A stretch of 39,833 nt of DNA from positions 1 to 39,833 of the forward strand of contig JAEYNP010000090.1 in the NCBI GenBank assembly GCA_023412495.1, written 5' to 3'. Position numbers and translations under genes: made by a program. Origin of the DNA: Pseudomonadota bacterium (GTDB lineage Bacteria; Desulfobacterota; Desulfobulbia; Desulfobulbales; Desulfocapsaceae). The notes under the pieces were generated by a model. That model did not search any database. It saw nothing but the letters and a program-made list of their open reading frames with translations, and had not been told where the DNA came from. The number at the start of each line of letters is the position of its first letter. The stretch's first letter is position 1. This document shows positions 26,353 to 34,216 of the stretch, piece by piece.

Positions 26353-27204
26353 ATGAAATATTTCCAGAAAACCACGCGCACGGCGATGCTAATACTGCAC
26401 CGGTTCATCAATAGCCGGTTTGCTCGCACCGCATGCAACAGGCTTATGCAATGCCCCAGATGTGAGGTTGCGCTCTATACTATATCCTTCAATAACCCGC
26501 AGGTTGTCGAACTCCAGATCCAATTAATTAAACAATTTCTCAGTGACCAGTTTGTTCACATTGTTTGCGACAACTCCCCGGATACCGAAGCAAGAGCACT
26601 CATAAAGGCTGTCTGCGAGCATTATAGGATTCCACTTATAGCCCTTCCGCCCAATCCATGGTCGGGGATACACCCGTCCATGCCTCATGGATGTGCTCTC
26701 AATTGGGTCGTCCACAACATGCTCCCGTTTTTCCCTGCTGAGGTCACAGGTTTTCTGGACCATGACATCTTCCCTGTCACCAGAACGTCTATAATCCAAA
26801 CAATGCAGCAGCATAGTTTTTACGGGCTGCCACAGCAGAGAAAGGCGCTCACCTACCTATGGCCAGGGTTCTTTTTTGCAAAGCAGGCGCTTCTGAGACA
26901 TAAACGTATTGATTTCAGTCCCAGCTGGTATGGCGACACCGGCGTCAGGCTGCATCAAATACTCGCCAAACCCGGAGTCGAAACGCTACACGCCTCACAG
27001 GATGATATCCTTTTTACGACTGTCATCCCTTCAGCGCCTGCAGACGCCATGTTTTTTATGCACGACAACGCGTGGCTACACGTACGCAACGCGTCCGGGT
27101 GGCAGCAAGCCAAGCCACCTACCGACCGCATCGTTTCCCTGCTGAGAAACAAGAGCCACACCCCAGACCTGAGACTGAGCGTTTCAAAAGCCAGCGCCCA
27201 ATAA
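26353..27204 (+). CDS. Putative GT-A fold glycosyltransferase, unknown specificity
   Basis: This 283-aa protein has a nucleotide-diphospho-sugar transferase look: VALYTISFNNPQVVELQ near residues 35-51, FVHIVCDNSPD, and GFLDHDIFPV with a DxD-like DHD near 136-138. I cannot place it in a named family. The ATG at 26353 has no clear ribosome-binding site, and an internal ATG (at 26386, beginning MLILHRF) is possible. It lies 67 bp after the GT6 gene and 15 bp before the FkbM-type gene. It probably adds one residue of the same glycan. Confidence 0.55.
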   Translation: MKYFQKTTRTAMLILHRFINSRFARTACNRLMQCPRCEVALYTISFNNPQVVELQIQLIKQFLSDQFVHIVCDNSPDTEARALIKAVCEHYRIPLIALPPNPWSGIHPSMPHGCALNWVVHNMLPFFPAEVTGFLDHDIFPVTRTSIIQTMQQHSFYGLPQQRKALTYLWPGFFFAKQALLRHKRIDFSPSWYGDTGVRLHQILAKPGVETLHASQDDILFTTVIPSAPADAMFFMHDNAWLHVRNASGWQQAKPPTDRIVSLLRNKSHTPDLRLSVSKASAQ

Positions 27205-27219
27205 TTACTGCGAGGACAT

Positions 27220-27900
27220 ATGCGCAATTCTCTTTTGAGCAAAATCCGGAGAAAGCTTTTTCCTTCAAAATGTCAGAAAACATATTCTCAGTGTGGCGAG
27301 GACATCATCGCTGCTTTCGCGTTTATGAAACTTGAAATAAGCGACCCTTATTATGTTGATATCGGAGCACATGACCCTTATCTCTTCAGCAACACCGCGC
27401 TCTTTTACGAGCGCGGATGCTCTGGAATTTGTATTGAACCAGACCCTTACTGCTTCAACAAAATCAAGAAAGCTCGCAAACGCGACACCTGCCTTCCATT
27501 CGGTATTTCTGAATCGAATTCGAGCATACCTTTCTACGTCATGTCTGCTCGCACTCTGAACACTTTTTCCAAGAAGGAAGCGGAGCACCTGCAACGCGAC
27601 TATGGCTACGCCATAGAAAATATTCTGGAAATCAAGACATACACCATCAACGATGTCCTAGAAAAATACGCAAAACGTCGACCAAACTTTATTTCTCTCG
27701 ACGCAGAAGGTATTGATGATATCATTCTCAAAACCTTTGACTTCTCCCGATTTGCACCAGAGCTTTTCTGCATTGAAACCATTGAGTTCTCGCATGATAA
27801 GCAGCAAAAAAAGAACACTGCAATAATAGAATATATGGCATCTGAGGGTTACAGCGTTTATGCCGACACATACATCAATACTTTATTCGTACGATGGTAA
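27220..27900 (+). CDS. FkbM-family methyltransferase
   Basis: This 226-aa SAM-dependent methyltransferase follows the FkbM pattern: SQCGEDIIAAFAF near the N-terminus, YYVDIGAHDPYLFSNT as motif I (about residues 44-59), GICIEPDPYCF as motif II and FISLDAEGIDD downstream. Members O-methylate sugars or polyketides, and in glycan loci they usually methylate a hydroxyl of a sugar. GAGGACAT immediately precedes the ATG. The stop overlaps the start of the GT11 gene by 7 bp, which suggests translational coupling to the fucosyltransferase, so a methylated fucose or galactose is possible (inference). Confidence 0.8.
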   Translation: MRNSLLSKIRRKLFPSKCQKTYSQCGEDIIAAFAFMKLEISDPYYVDIGAHDPYLFSNTALFYERGCSGICIEPDPYCFNKIKKARKRDTCLPFGISESNSSIPFYVMSARTLNTFSKKEAEHLQRDYGYAIENILEIKTYTINDVLEKYAKRRPNFISLDAEGIDDIILKTFDFSRFAPELFCIETIEFSHDKQQKKNTAIIEYMASEGYSVYADTYINTLFVRW

Positions 27901-28814
27901 ACCTTACCAGTGATGCAAACGCCATAGCCATCCAATTTTCTGGAGGGCTCGGCAACCAAATGTTCCAGTACGCAGCTGGTCGGGCTCTCTCTTTGCGTCT
28001 TGCCTTACCCTTGCACGCAGACCTATCGTGGTTTTTACAGCGCTTCAGCAAAGCAACGACTCCCCGAGAATACGCACTGGGCGTCTTTACGCTTCCGCTC
28101 AAAGTTTCCACAACCAGCGCTAGTGCCTCCACCCCTCTGCGCTCTTTATTGACTGCACTGCGGAAGCGACTCCATCGATGGCCGCAACTCCCGCTTCATC
28201 TCTTGTCCCATCATATACTTGAGCCGCACTTTCACTACTGGTCGGGATGGGAATCGCTTCAACGCCCCTGCATTTTGAGCGGTTATTGGCAATCATGGCG
28301 CTATTTTCATCAATACGCGGACATAATCCGGCAAGACTTTACTTTCCCGGGTCTAACGCACGCTGCCCTTCCAATCCGAGAAGCAATTGAAAGCGCAACG
28401 AACAGCATATCTTTGCATATACGTCGTGGAGACTACGTGAACAATGCAACGACCGCGTTCCTCCATGGCATAGAGATCATAAATTACTACAAAAAGTCGC
28501 TGCTTCATTTCCGTTCCATAGATGCGCGTGCGACCGTATTCGTCTTTAGCGATGATCCCGACTGGGCAAAGACTAATTTTTGCTCCAAGGGATTACCCTA
28601 TACTGTTGTTAGCAAGGACACAGGGCCTCTTGATGACATGCAGCTTATGAGTCTCTGCACACACCACATCATTGCGAATTCATCCTTTTCGTGGTGGGCT
28701 GCATGGTTAAGCAGTCAGCAGGGTCAAACTCTTGCCCCTGCAAGGTGGTTTACAGACCATGCCATCAACACCCAGGACCTTTGCCCCCCAGCATGGCTAC
28801 GTATTTCGGCATGA
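27894..28814 (+). CDS. GT11 alpha-1,2-fucosyltransferase-like
   Basis: This 306-aa GT11 enzyme transfers L-fucose from GDP-Fuc, normally alpha-1,2 to Gal. Family motifs are GGLGNQMFQYAAGRAL starting at residue 17, the GDP-Fuc-binding HIRRGDY at 175-181, and the C-terminal IIANSSFSWWAAWL. It is a typical length for bacterial GT11. It overlaps the FkbM gene and ends in an ATGA overlap with the next GT2 gene. The GDP-fucose genes at 1871-5468 supply its donor. It is only distantly similar to the GT11 half of the fusion at 30457, so the two probably fucosylate different acceptors or are independent acquisitions. Confidence 0.88.
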   Translation: MVNLTSDANAIAIQFSGGLGNQMFQYAAGRALSLRLALPLHADLSWFLQRFSKATTPREYALGVFTLPLKVSTTSASASTPLRSLLTALRKRLHRWPQLPLHLLSHHILEPHFHYWSGWESLQRPCILSGYWQSWRYFHQYADIIRQDFTFPGLTHAALPIREAIESATNSISLHIRRGDYVNNATTAFLHGIEIINYYKKSLLHFRSIDARATVFVFSDDPDWAKTNFCSKGLPYTVVSKDTGPLDDMQLMSLCTHHIIANSSFSWWAAWLSSQQGQTLAPARWFTDHAINTQDLCPPAWLRISA

Positions 28815-29827
28815 CACCCGCTATTACCGTTCTTCTTCCTGCTTATAATGCCCAGGCCTATGTGGCCGAAGCTGTCTCTTCCATCCTTGGGCAAAGCCTC
28901 CCCGACTTCGAACTGCTCATCATCGATGACGGCTCCACTGATGATACAGGGCTAATATTGCGACAGCTGGCTCGCAAGGACAACCGCATCCGTCTGGTGC
29001 AGCGTGAGAACAGGGGGCTCATCGCTACTCTCAACGAAGGGTTGCACCTCGCAGCAGCCCCGTTAGTGGCTCGCATGGATGCTGATGATCGCGCGTTGCC
29101 TAACCGCCTTACCATACAGAAACGATACATGGACGAGTATCCGAAGCTCGCCGTGTGCGGCAGTGCCGTACGCGTACTGGAAACCGGCCAGGTCTGGTAC
29201 GCCCCGCAAGGTGAGGCCCTTGCGCCACGATCCCTGTTCGCCAACCCTATGTTTCATCCTACGGTAATGGCACGCAGAGATATTCTGCTTGCTGTGGGCG
29301 GCTACCGCACCGACATGCCTTGTGCAGAAGACTACGAGCTTTGGACCCGCTTGCTTAAAGGTGGGCACAGCCTGGACAATCTCACCGACGTCCTGCTGGA
29401 GTACCGGGCACATCCACAGAATTTTCGCCCTGCATACAAGGCGCGCATGCGTCAGACCAGCGAACTGATATACCGCGCCGGATTGGCACGACTGGGCATC
29501 ACCCCATCAGCGGCACAACTGGAGACGCATTTTTTCTGCGCGGCCCCAGCACCAGCCACCAGCTTCGAAATCGCGCGTGCACAGTCCTGGCTGGCCCTCA
29601 TCGAATGCAGGAACAACATACACCATGTGTTCGACAACGCGGCTCTCCGGTTCGTTACCGCATCCATTCAGGCAGAACTTACCTGTTTCCCCTTCCTGAG
29701 ACATCCGCTATGGTGGGTTAAGCGAACAGCCTACCGTACCTTGAAATCCATCTTTTTTCGCCATGCTCACTATATCCCGGCCAACTTTCTAGGAATTGTA
29801 GAGCGCATGCGAAGTAGCCTGCACTAA
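28811..29827 (+). CDS. GT2 family glycosyltransferase
   Basis: This 338-aa inverting GT-A transferase has the N-terminal ITVLLPAYNAQAYVAEA, IIDDGSTDDTG near residues 37-47, MDADDRALPNR (metal-binding DxDD near 90) and a C-terminal EDYELWTRLLKGG acceptor-site motif. It fits GT2 proteins that add beta-linked hexoses. I chose the ATG at 28811 because it overlaps the preceding stop as ATGA. An in-frame ATG at 28793 would add six residues. The frame stays open further upstream, but it would overlap the GT11 gene by over 120 bp there. It is the last intact gene before the transposase wreck. Confidence 0.82.
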   Translation: MTPAITVLLPAYNAQAYVAEAVSSILGQSLPDFELLIIDDGSTDDTGLILRQLARKDNRIRLVQRENRGLIATLNEGLHLAAAPLVARMDADDRALPNRLTIQKRYMDEYPKLAVCGSAVRVLETGQVWYAPQGEALAPRSLFANPMFHPTVMARRDILLAVGGYRTDMPCAEDYELWTRLLKGGHSLDNLTDVLLEYRAHPQNFRPAYKARMRQTSELIYRAGLARLGITPSAAQLETHFFCAAPAPATSFEIARAQSWLALIECRNNIHHVFDNAALRFVTASIQAELTCFPFLRHPLWWVKRTAYRTLKSIFFRHAHYIPANFLGIVERMRSSLH

Positions 29828-29891
29828 ATGACTGTTGAACTATTCTACATTCTGTTCGAAGGTCGCGCCCCAGCAGGAAGCGAGGTGCACC

Positions 29892-30392
29892 ATGGCGCTT
29901 GGACGGCAGAGCGAGGCAAGGAATATGTGGGTCAGCTTCGACGACATCCCTCGGTCCCGCGGACACGCATTCCACGACCACCTGCGGCAGGTGTTCGCGC
30001 CGGGGTTCGACCGTGTTTCGCTGAGAAGCTCTGTACGCCATACCACACGACCACCAGGGGCCGTCCATCCATCCTACCAGGGCGCTCTTTCGCGTGCACC
30101 TGCTTGGCTACTTCGAGGGCATCGACAGCGAGCGAGGAGGGGAGTGGCGCTGCGACGACTCCTTGTCGCTGCGGGAGTTTCTGCTCCTCGATACCAGGGA
30201 ATCTGTCCCGGACCACACCTTGCTCCCAAGGACCCGCTTACGGCTGCCCCTTGATGTCAACGAGCAGGTGTTTGCCTTTGTGCTCAGTGTATTAACCAAG
30301 GCCGGGCTTGTGCTAGGCCGCCGGATTGGCGCGGACACCCGACCATGGAAGCCAATGCGGCCATGAAGAGCATCGTCCGCCGGGACACAAAG
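29892..30392 (+). pseudogene. Decayed IS1182-family transposase, N-terminal part
   Basis: Consecutive pieces in different frames rebuild the start of an IS1182-type transposase: MALGRQSEARNMWVSFDDIP from 29892, then AEKLCTPYHTTTRGRPSILP in a second frame from about 30018, then HLLGYFEGIDSERG and DSLSLREFLLLDTRE in a third from about 30097, and finally MEANAAMKSIVRRDTK just before 30392. At least three frameshifts separate them. Roughly the first 160 residues remain and the catalytic C-terminal portion is gone. I saw no terminal inverted repeats. It sits exactly between the GT2 gene and the GT6-GT11 fusion, a footprint of insertion and module assembly. Confidence 0.78.
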
Positions 30393-30456
30393 GTTATGCC
30401 GCACGCAGTGCTCGGCAGAAGCAAATAGCGGGTTTATCAACGGGCAGTTAACACCT

Positions 30457-32130
30457 ATGCGCATTGGCATCCTCTATATCTGTACCGGGAAATATACTGT
30501 TTTCTGGAATCACTTCTTTACTTCCTGCGAACAGCATTTTCTGCGCGAGCATGAAAAGCACTATTACATCTTTACGGACGGAGAAATTGCTCATCTGGAC
30601 TGCAATCGCGTGCATCGTATCGAACAGCAGCACCTTGGGTGGCCTGACTCAACGCTCAAACGATTCCACATGTTCGAGCGAATAGCTGACACCCTGCGGC
30701 AACTCTCCGATTTTATTGTCTTCTTCAATGCTAATATGGTGTTTCTGCGCGATGTGGGAAAAGAGTTTCTGCCCACCCGCGAACAAGCACTTGTCTTCCA
30801 CCGCCACCCCGGTTTATTCCGCCGCCCGGCTTGGCTGCTCCCCTATGAACGCCGCCCGGAGTCCACTGCCTACATTCCCTATGGATCAGGAAGTATCTAT
30901 GTATGCGGAGGTGTTAATGGGGGCTACACACAACCGTACCTTGATTTCGTTGCAACGTTACGCCGCAATATTGATATCGACGTAGAACGGGGCATTATTG
31001 CACGCTGGCATGATGAGTCGCATATCAACCGCTTTGTGATAGGCAGGCGCTACAAGATAGGCCATCCAGGCTACGTCTACCCGGACAGACTCAACCTGCC
31101 ATTTCCGAGAATCATACGCGTCATCGACAAAGCCTCCGTCGGAGGTCACACGTTTCTTAGGGGGCAAACGCCTGAACCTGCACCTGAAGAGCAAAGCAAG
31201 ACTGTCGCCAAGAAGCTGCGCAGTCAGTTGAAGCGGCCATGTATGCCACGAGCAGCACAGGATGAGCCAATTGTCCTTGCGCGCATGATGGGGGGCCTGG
31301 GTAACCAGATGTTCATCTACGCAGCCGCTCGTGTACTGGCCGAACGGCAGGGCGCGCAACTGCATCTGGATACAGGCAGGCTTTCCGGCGACAGCATACG
31401 CCAGTATGACCTCCCAGCTTTCAGCATCGATGCCCCTCTGTGGCACATCCCCTGCGGGTGTGACCGCATAGTGCAGGCGTGGTTTGCATTGCGCCATGTG
31501 GCGGCGGGTTGCGGTATGCCCAAACCCACCATGCAGGTACTGCGAAGCAGCTTTCATCTAGATCAGCGTTTCTTCAGCATCAGGCACAGCGCCTACCTCA
31601 TCGGCTACTGGCAGTCTCCGCACTACTGGCGCGGCCATGAAGACTGTGTAAGGAGCTCTTTTGACCTTGCCCGGTTCGAGCGTCCACACCTACGCGAGGC
31701 ACTGGCGGCAGTATCGCAACCGAACACGATCTCGGTGCACCTACGTCGCGGCGACTTTCGCGCCCCTAAAAACAGTGACAAGCACCTGCTCATTGATGGC
31801 AGCTATTACGAACGCGCGCGCAAACTACTGCTAGAGATGACCCCCCAGAGCCACTTTTATATCTTTTCGGACGAACCGGAAGAAGCGCAACGGCTCTTTG
31901 CCCACTGGGAGAACACCAGTTTTCAGCCCCGCCGCAGTCAGGAGGAAGACCTGCTGCTCATGAGCCGTTGCTCCGCATCCATTATTGCTAATTCCTCGTT
32001 CAGTTGGTGGGGTGCATGGCTCGGCCGGCCCAAGCAGCATGTGATTGCTCCGCGCATGTGGTTTACGCGAGATGTTCTTATGCACACCTACACGCTCGAC
32101 CTTTTTCCTGAAAAATGGATTCTTCTCTAA
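30457..32130 (+). CDS. GT6-GT11 fusion: candidate blood-group A/B determinant synthase
   Basis: Two glycosyltransferases are joined in one 557-aa cytoplasmic protein. Residues 1 to about 240 are a GT6 (ABO-family) domain with VFFNANMVF containing the NxN motif at 91-93, CGGVNGG at 150-156 and WHDESHINRF at 184-193 with candidate nucleophile Glu187. A charged, Pro-rich linker (about 241-270) leads to a GT11 alpha-1,2-fucosyltransferase-like domain: MGGLGNQMFIYAAARVL from 278, HLRRGDF at 428-434 and IIANSSFSWWGAWL near the C-terminus. GT11 is known to make Fuc(alpha1-2)Gal and GT6 to add alpha-1,3 GalNAc or Gal to that product. The fusion could thus carry out both final steps of A- or B-antigen synthesis. 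The frame is uninterrupted and both domains look intact. Confidence 0.88.
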   Translation: MRIGILYICTGKYTVFWNHFFTSCEQHFLREHEKHYYIFTDGEIAHLDCNRVHRIEQQHLGWPDSTLKRFHMFERIADTLRQLSDFIVFFNANMVFLRDVGKEFLPTREQALVFHRHPGLFRRPAWLLPYERRPESTAYIPYGSGSIYVCGGVNGGYTQPYLDFVATLRRNIDIDVERGIIARWHDESHINRFVIGRRYKIGHPGYVYPDRLNLPFPRIIRVIDKASVGGHTFLRGQTPEPAPEEQSKTVAKKLRSQLKRPCMPRAAQDEPIVLARMMGGLGNQMFIYAAARVLAERQGAQLHLDTGRLSGDSIRQYDLPAFSIDAPLWHIPCGCDRIVQAWFALRHVAAGCGMPKPTMQVLRSSFHLDQRFFSIRHSAYLIGYWQSPHYWRGHEDCVRSSFDLARFERPHLREALAAVSQPNTISVHLRRGDFRAPKNSDKHLLIDGSYYERARKLLLEMTPQSHFYIFSDEPEEAQRLFAHWENTSFQPRRSQEEDLLLMSRCSASIIANSSFSWWGAWLGRPKQHVIAPRMWFTRDVLMHTYTLDLFPEKWILL

Positions 32131-32978
32131 TGGGCGTAGAACTTCATATATGTCTGCTAGTCACCACACGTGGCCGCACCGATGCTTTGGTGAGGTTACT
32201 CAACTCTCTGGTGCTGCAAAACCACAGGCATTTCCATGTCATTCTCGGCGACCAAAATCCGACAGGTTTTCTCGCCCCCCTTCTAGCTAGCTACAGGGAC
32301 ACGTTGCGCATCGAACGCCACCCTATTCCGGAGTCGAGTCTCTCACGTGCCCGCAACCTGCTCATACCCCATGCACACGGCGACATTATCGCTCTAACCG
32401 ATGATGACTGCCACTACGCTCCGGACTGTCTCTCAAGGGTGGCTACAGCTTTTCTGGCTTCGCCAGAAATCGGCATACTCTGTGCAACCCCGTGCGATAC
32501 GCTCCAGCGCGGCACAGTACAACAGGCGCATAATACCACGCGTCCCATCAGCCGATACGGCATTTTCCGTTCATGCCCTTCCTGGGTATTGTTCTTCAGT
32601 GCCGCAGCGTTCAGGTCTGCCGGCACATTCGACGAGAACCTCGGCGTGGGAGCGCCCACTCCCAGCCAGAGCGGAGAAGAGACGGACTTTGCCCTGCGGG
32701 TTATGGCTAGGGGCGCACGAGCCTTTCGTCTAGCGACGGCGCACGTGTTTCATGACAGTGTGGCCATCACGCCAGCCATGATAGAACGAACCCGGCTTTA
32801 TGGTATTGGACGTATGACAGTACTTATTAAACATGGCTTTCCGCTATGGTTTATTCTTGCCAATCTGTTGTTCCCGCTGGCACAATTCACTATCTGTGTC
32901 CTGCGCAGAACCTCTCAACACGCCTTTCTTCACTGGCAGACATTCAGAGGGCGGCTGCAAGGTTTACTTCATCCCTGA
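32115..32978 (+). CDS. GT2 family glycosyltransferase
   Basis: This 287-aa GT-A protein has LLVTTRGRTDALVRLLNSL at the N-terminus, HVILGDQNP, SLSRARNLLIPHAHGDIIAL, and the metal site TDDDCHYAPD near residues 95-104, followed by GEETDFALRV as acceptor motif. The hydrophobic segment beginning WFILANLLFPLAQF near the end suggests membrane association. The start overlaps the fusion gene by 16 bp, and an ATG at 32130, overlapping the stop by one base, is equally possible. Overlap indicates co-transcription and probably a role adding a neighbouring sugar in the same glycan. Confidence 0.78.
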   Translation: MDSSLMGVELHICLLVTTRGRTDALVRLLNSLVLQNHRHFHVILGDQNPTGFLAPLLASYRDTLRIERHPIPESSLSRARNLLIPHAHGDIIALTDDDCHYAPDCLSRVATAFLASPEIGILCATPCDTLQRGTVQQAHNTTRPISRYGIFRSCPSWVLFFSAAAFRSAGTFDENLGVGAPTPSQSGEETDFALRVMARGARAFRLATAHVFHDSVAITPAMIERTRLYGIGRMTVLIKHGFPLWFILANLLFPLAQFTICVLRRTSQHAFLHWQTFRGRLQGLLHP

Positions 32979-33001
32979 GTCATCTTCCTGAAGGATTAAA
33001 G

Positions 33002-33715
33002 ATGTTTTTTCCCGCAAGAGCTAAATCCATCCCAACAAATGCAAAAGTTCTTGAGATAGGCCCCAGCGTGAAGCCCCATAGCCGCGCAACCGCATGGCTG
33101 GACAAGCGTTTCAGGTCAGAGGATGATCAGCGCGCGCAACGTTGTTCTCCTCTGAGACGTGACTCCGGGTTCGAAAACCGCATAACCTACTATGAGGATG
33201 ATCGTTTCCCATTTGAGGACAACGCGTCTGACTACGTCATCTGTTCTCATGTCATAGAGCACATTCCCCGCGCCGCGCTGGCTATTTTCATAAGTGAAAT
33301 GCAACGCGTTGCGCCCCGCGGCTACATAGAAGTCCCGCTTTTCCTCTACGAATTGGTTTTCCCGCAGGAAGTCCATCTGTGGCATATTTCACACCAGAAT
33401 AACACGCTCCTGCTTGCACCCAAGCAAGCTGATCCTGACGAGGCGTGGTCCCTCACCGGCACTCTGGCTAAAGCGCTCGGCGCGCAGTATCTTTTCGATG
33501 TACCTCGCTACCGTCCCCTGTTCTTTCACGGTTTCGAGTGGCAGGGCACCATCAGCTACGAGGTGCTGGACCGTTTACCCTCTCGCTCGGCATACCATGC
33601 GGAGTGTGCAGACTTGCTGCATGTGCTGGGACGGAACCCTTCAGTGACTCTCTGGAAACTGCAGTGTTGTTTCTGGAGGCTGCGCGAAAAACTAGTAAGA
33701 TCCCTGCATAACTGA
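33002..33715 (+). CDS. SAM-dependent methyltransferase
   Basis: This 237-aa class I methyltransferase has motif I VLEIGPSVKPHSR near residues 16-28 and the motif IV region DNASDYVICSHVIEHI around 74-89. AAGGA is located nine bases before the ATG at 33002, and this start is preferred to an upstream in-frame ATG at 32846 that would overlap the GT2 gene. The substrate is unknown. It ends the third block of the locus, immediately before a region of gene fragments. Confidence 0.72.
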   Translation: MFFPARAKSIPTNAKVLEIGPSVKPHSRATAWLDKRFRSEDDQRAQRCSPLRRDSGFENRITYYEDDRFPFEDNASDYVICSHVIEHIPRAALAIFISEMQRVAPRGYIEVPLFLYELVFPQEVHLWHISHQNNTLLLAPKQADPDEAWSLTGTLAKALGAQYLFDVPRYRPLFFHGFEWQGTISYEVLDRLPSRSAYHAECADLLHVLGRNPSVTLWKLQCCFWRLREKLVRSLHN

Positions 33716-33751
33716 GTAGCTAATCTTCAAATTAGTTTTATTAAAATTTTA

Positions 33752-33845
33752 ATGAAAGCCAAACTTCTCCGCAAGCTCCAAGGAATCTGCGCGCATCGGC
33801 ATTGTCGGACTCGGCTACGTGGAACTACCTCTAGCCAAGTTTTAA
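33752..33845 (+). pseudogene. Frameshifted 5' fragment of UDP-GlcNAc 6-dehydrogenase
   Basis: The first 94 bp are closely similar in DNA to the start of the intact dehydrogenase at 37848. It begins ATGAAAGC, reads MKAKLLRKLQ and, after a net 2-bp loss near 33785, continues [15 protein letters not shown] before a TAA. The intact copy reads [10 protein letters not shown] and [15 protein letters not shown]. It is a dead remnant, probably left by duplication or recombination, and it places matching sequence at both edges of the 33.75-37.85 kb segment. Confidence 0.85.
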
Positions 33846-33924
33846 ATAAAGAGAAGCTTCTCGGTCGTACTGCTACGACGACGTAATTAAGGACCCGGCT
33901 GCACCTTATTTCCGCCGCTGACCT

Positions 33925-34065
33925 GTCGAAACAGTGGGGACACCTCTGTGGCGGCGGCACTACAACGAGGTTAGGCCGCACTCTAGCTTTGGCAACATGA
34001 CCCCACAAGCATTTCGGCAACTGGAAACGATGATCCTGAATTATGAGGCCACCCTCAGGATTTGA
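33925..34065 (+). pseudogene. C-terminal remnant of an IS3-type transposase
   Basis: An open stretch ending in TGA encodes PLWRRHYNEVRPHSSFGN followed by MTPQAFRQLETM. This is the hallmark C-terminus of the IS3-family integrase core (the final W-x-x-x-YN-x-x-RPHSSLG-x-x-TP region). Only about 45 codons remain and nothing upstream matches in frame. The region between it and the dehydrogenase fragment (33846-33924), and the AT-rich stretch to 34216, hold no gene that I can support. Confidence 0.75.
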
Positions 34066-34216
34066 GTGTTCCGAAAAAGTCATGCGGGCCAATGGGCCTG
34101 AACGTAGACAACGGCTGCAAACGACTTTCATTTAATAATTTCAGAATATTAAAAACAAGCTAATTATTCGAGATTTAAAGCTTTTGGAATTTATCAACAG
34201 CAATGGAGAGTTATAA

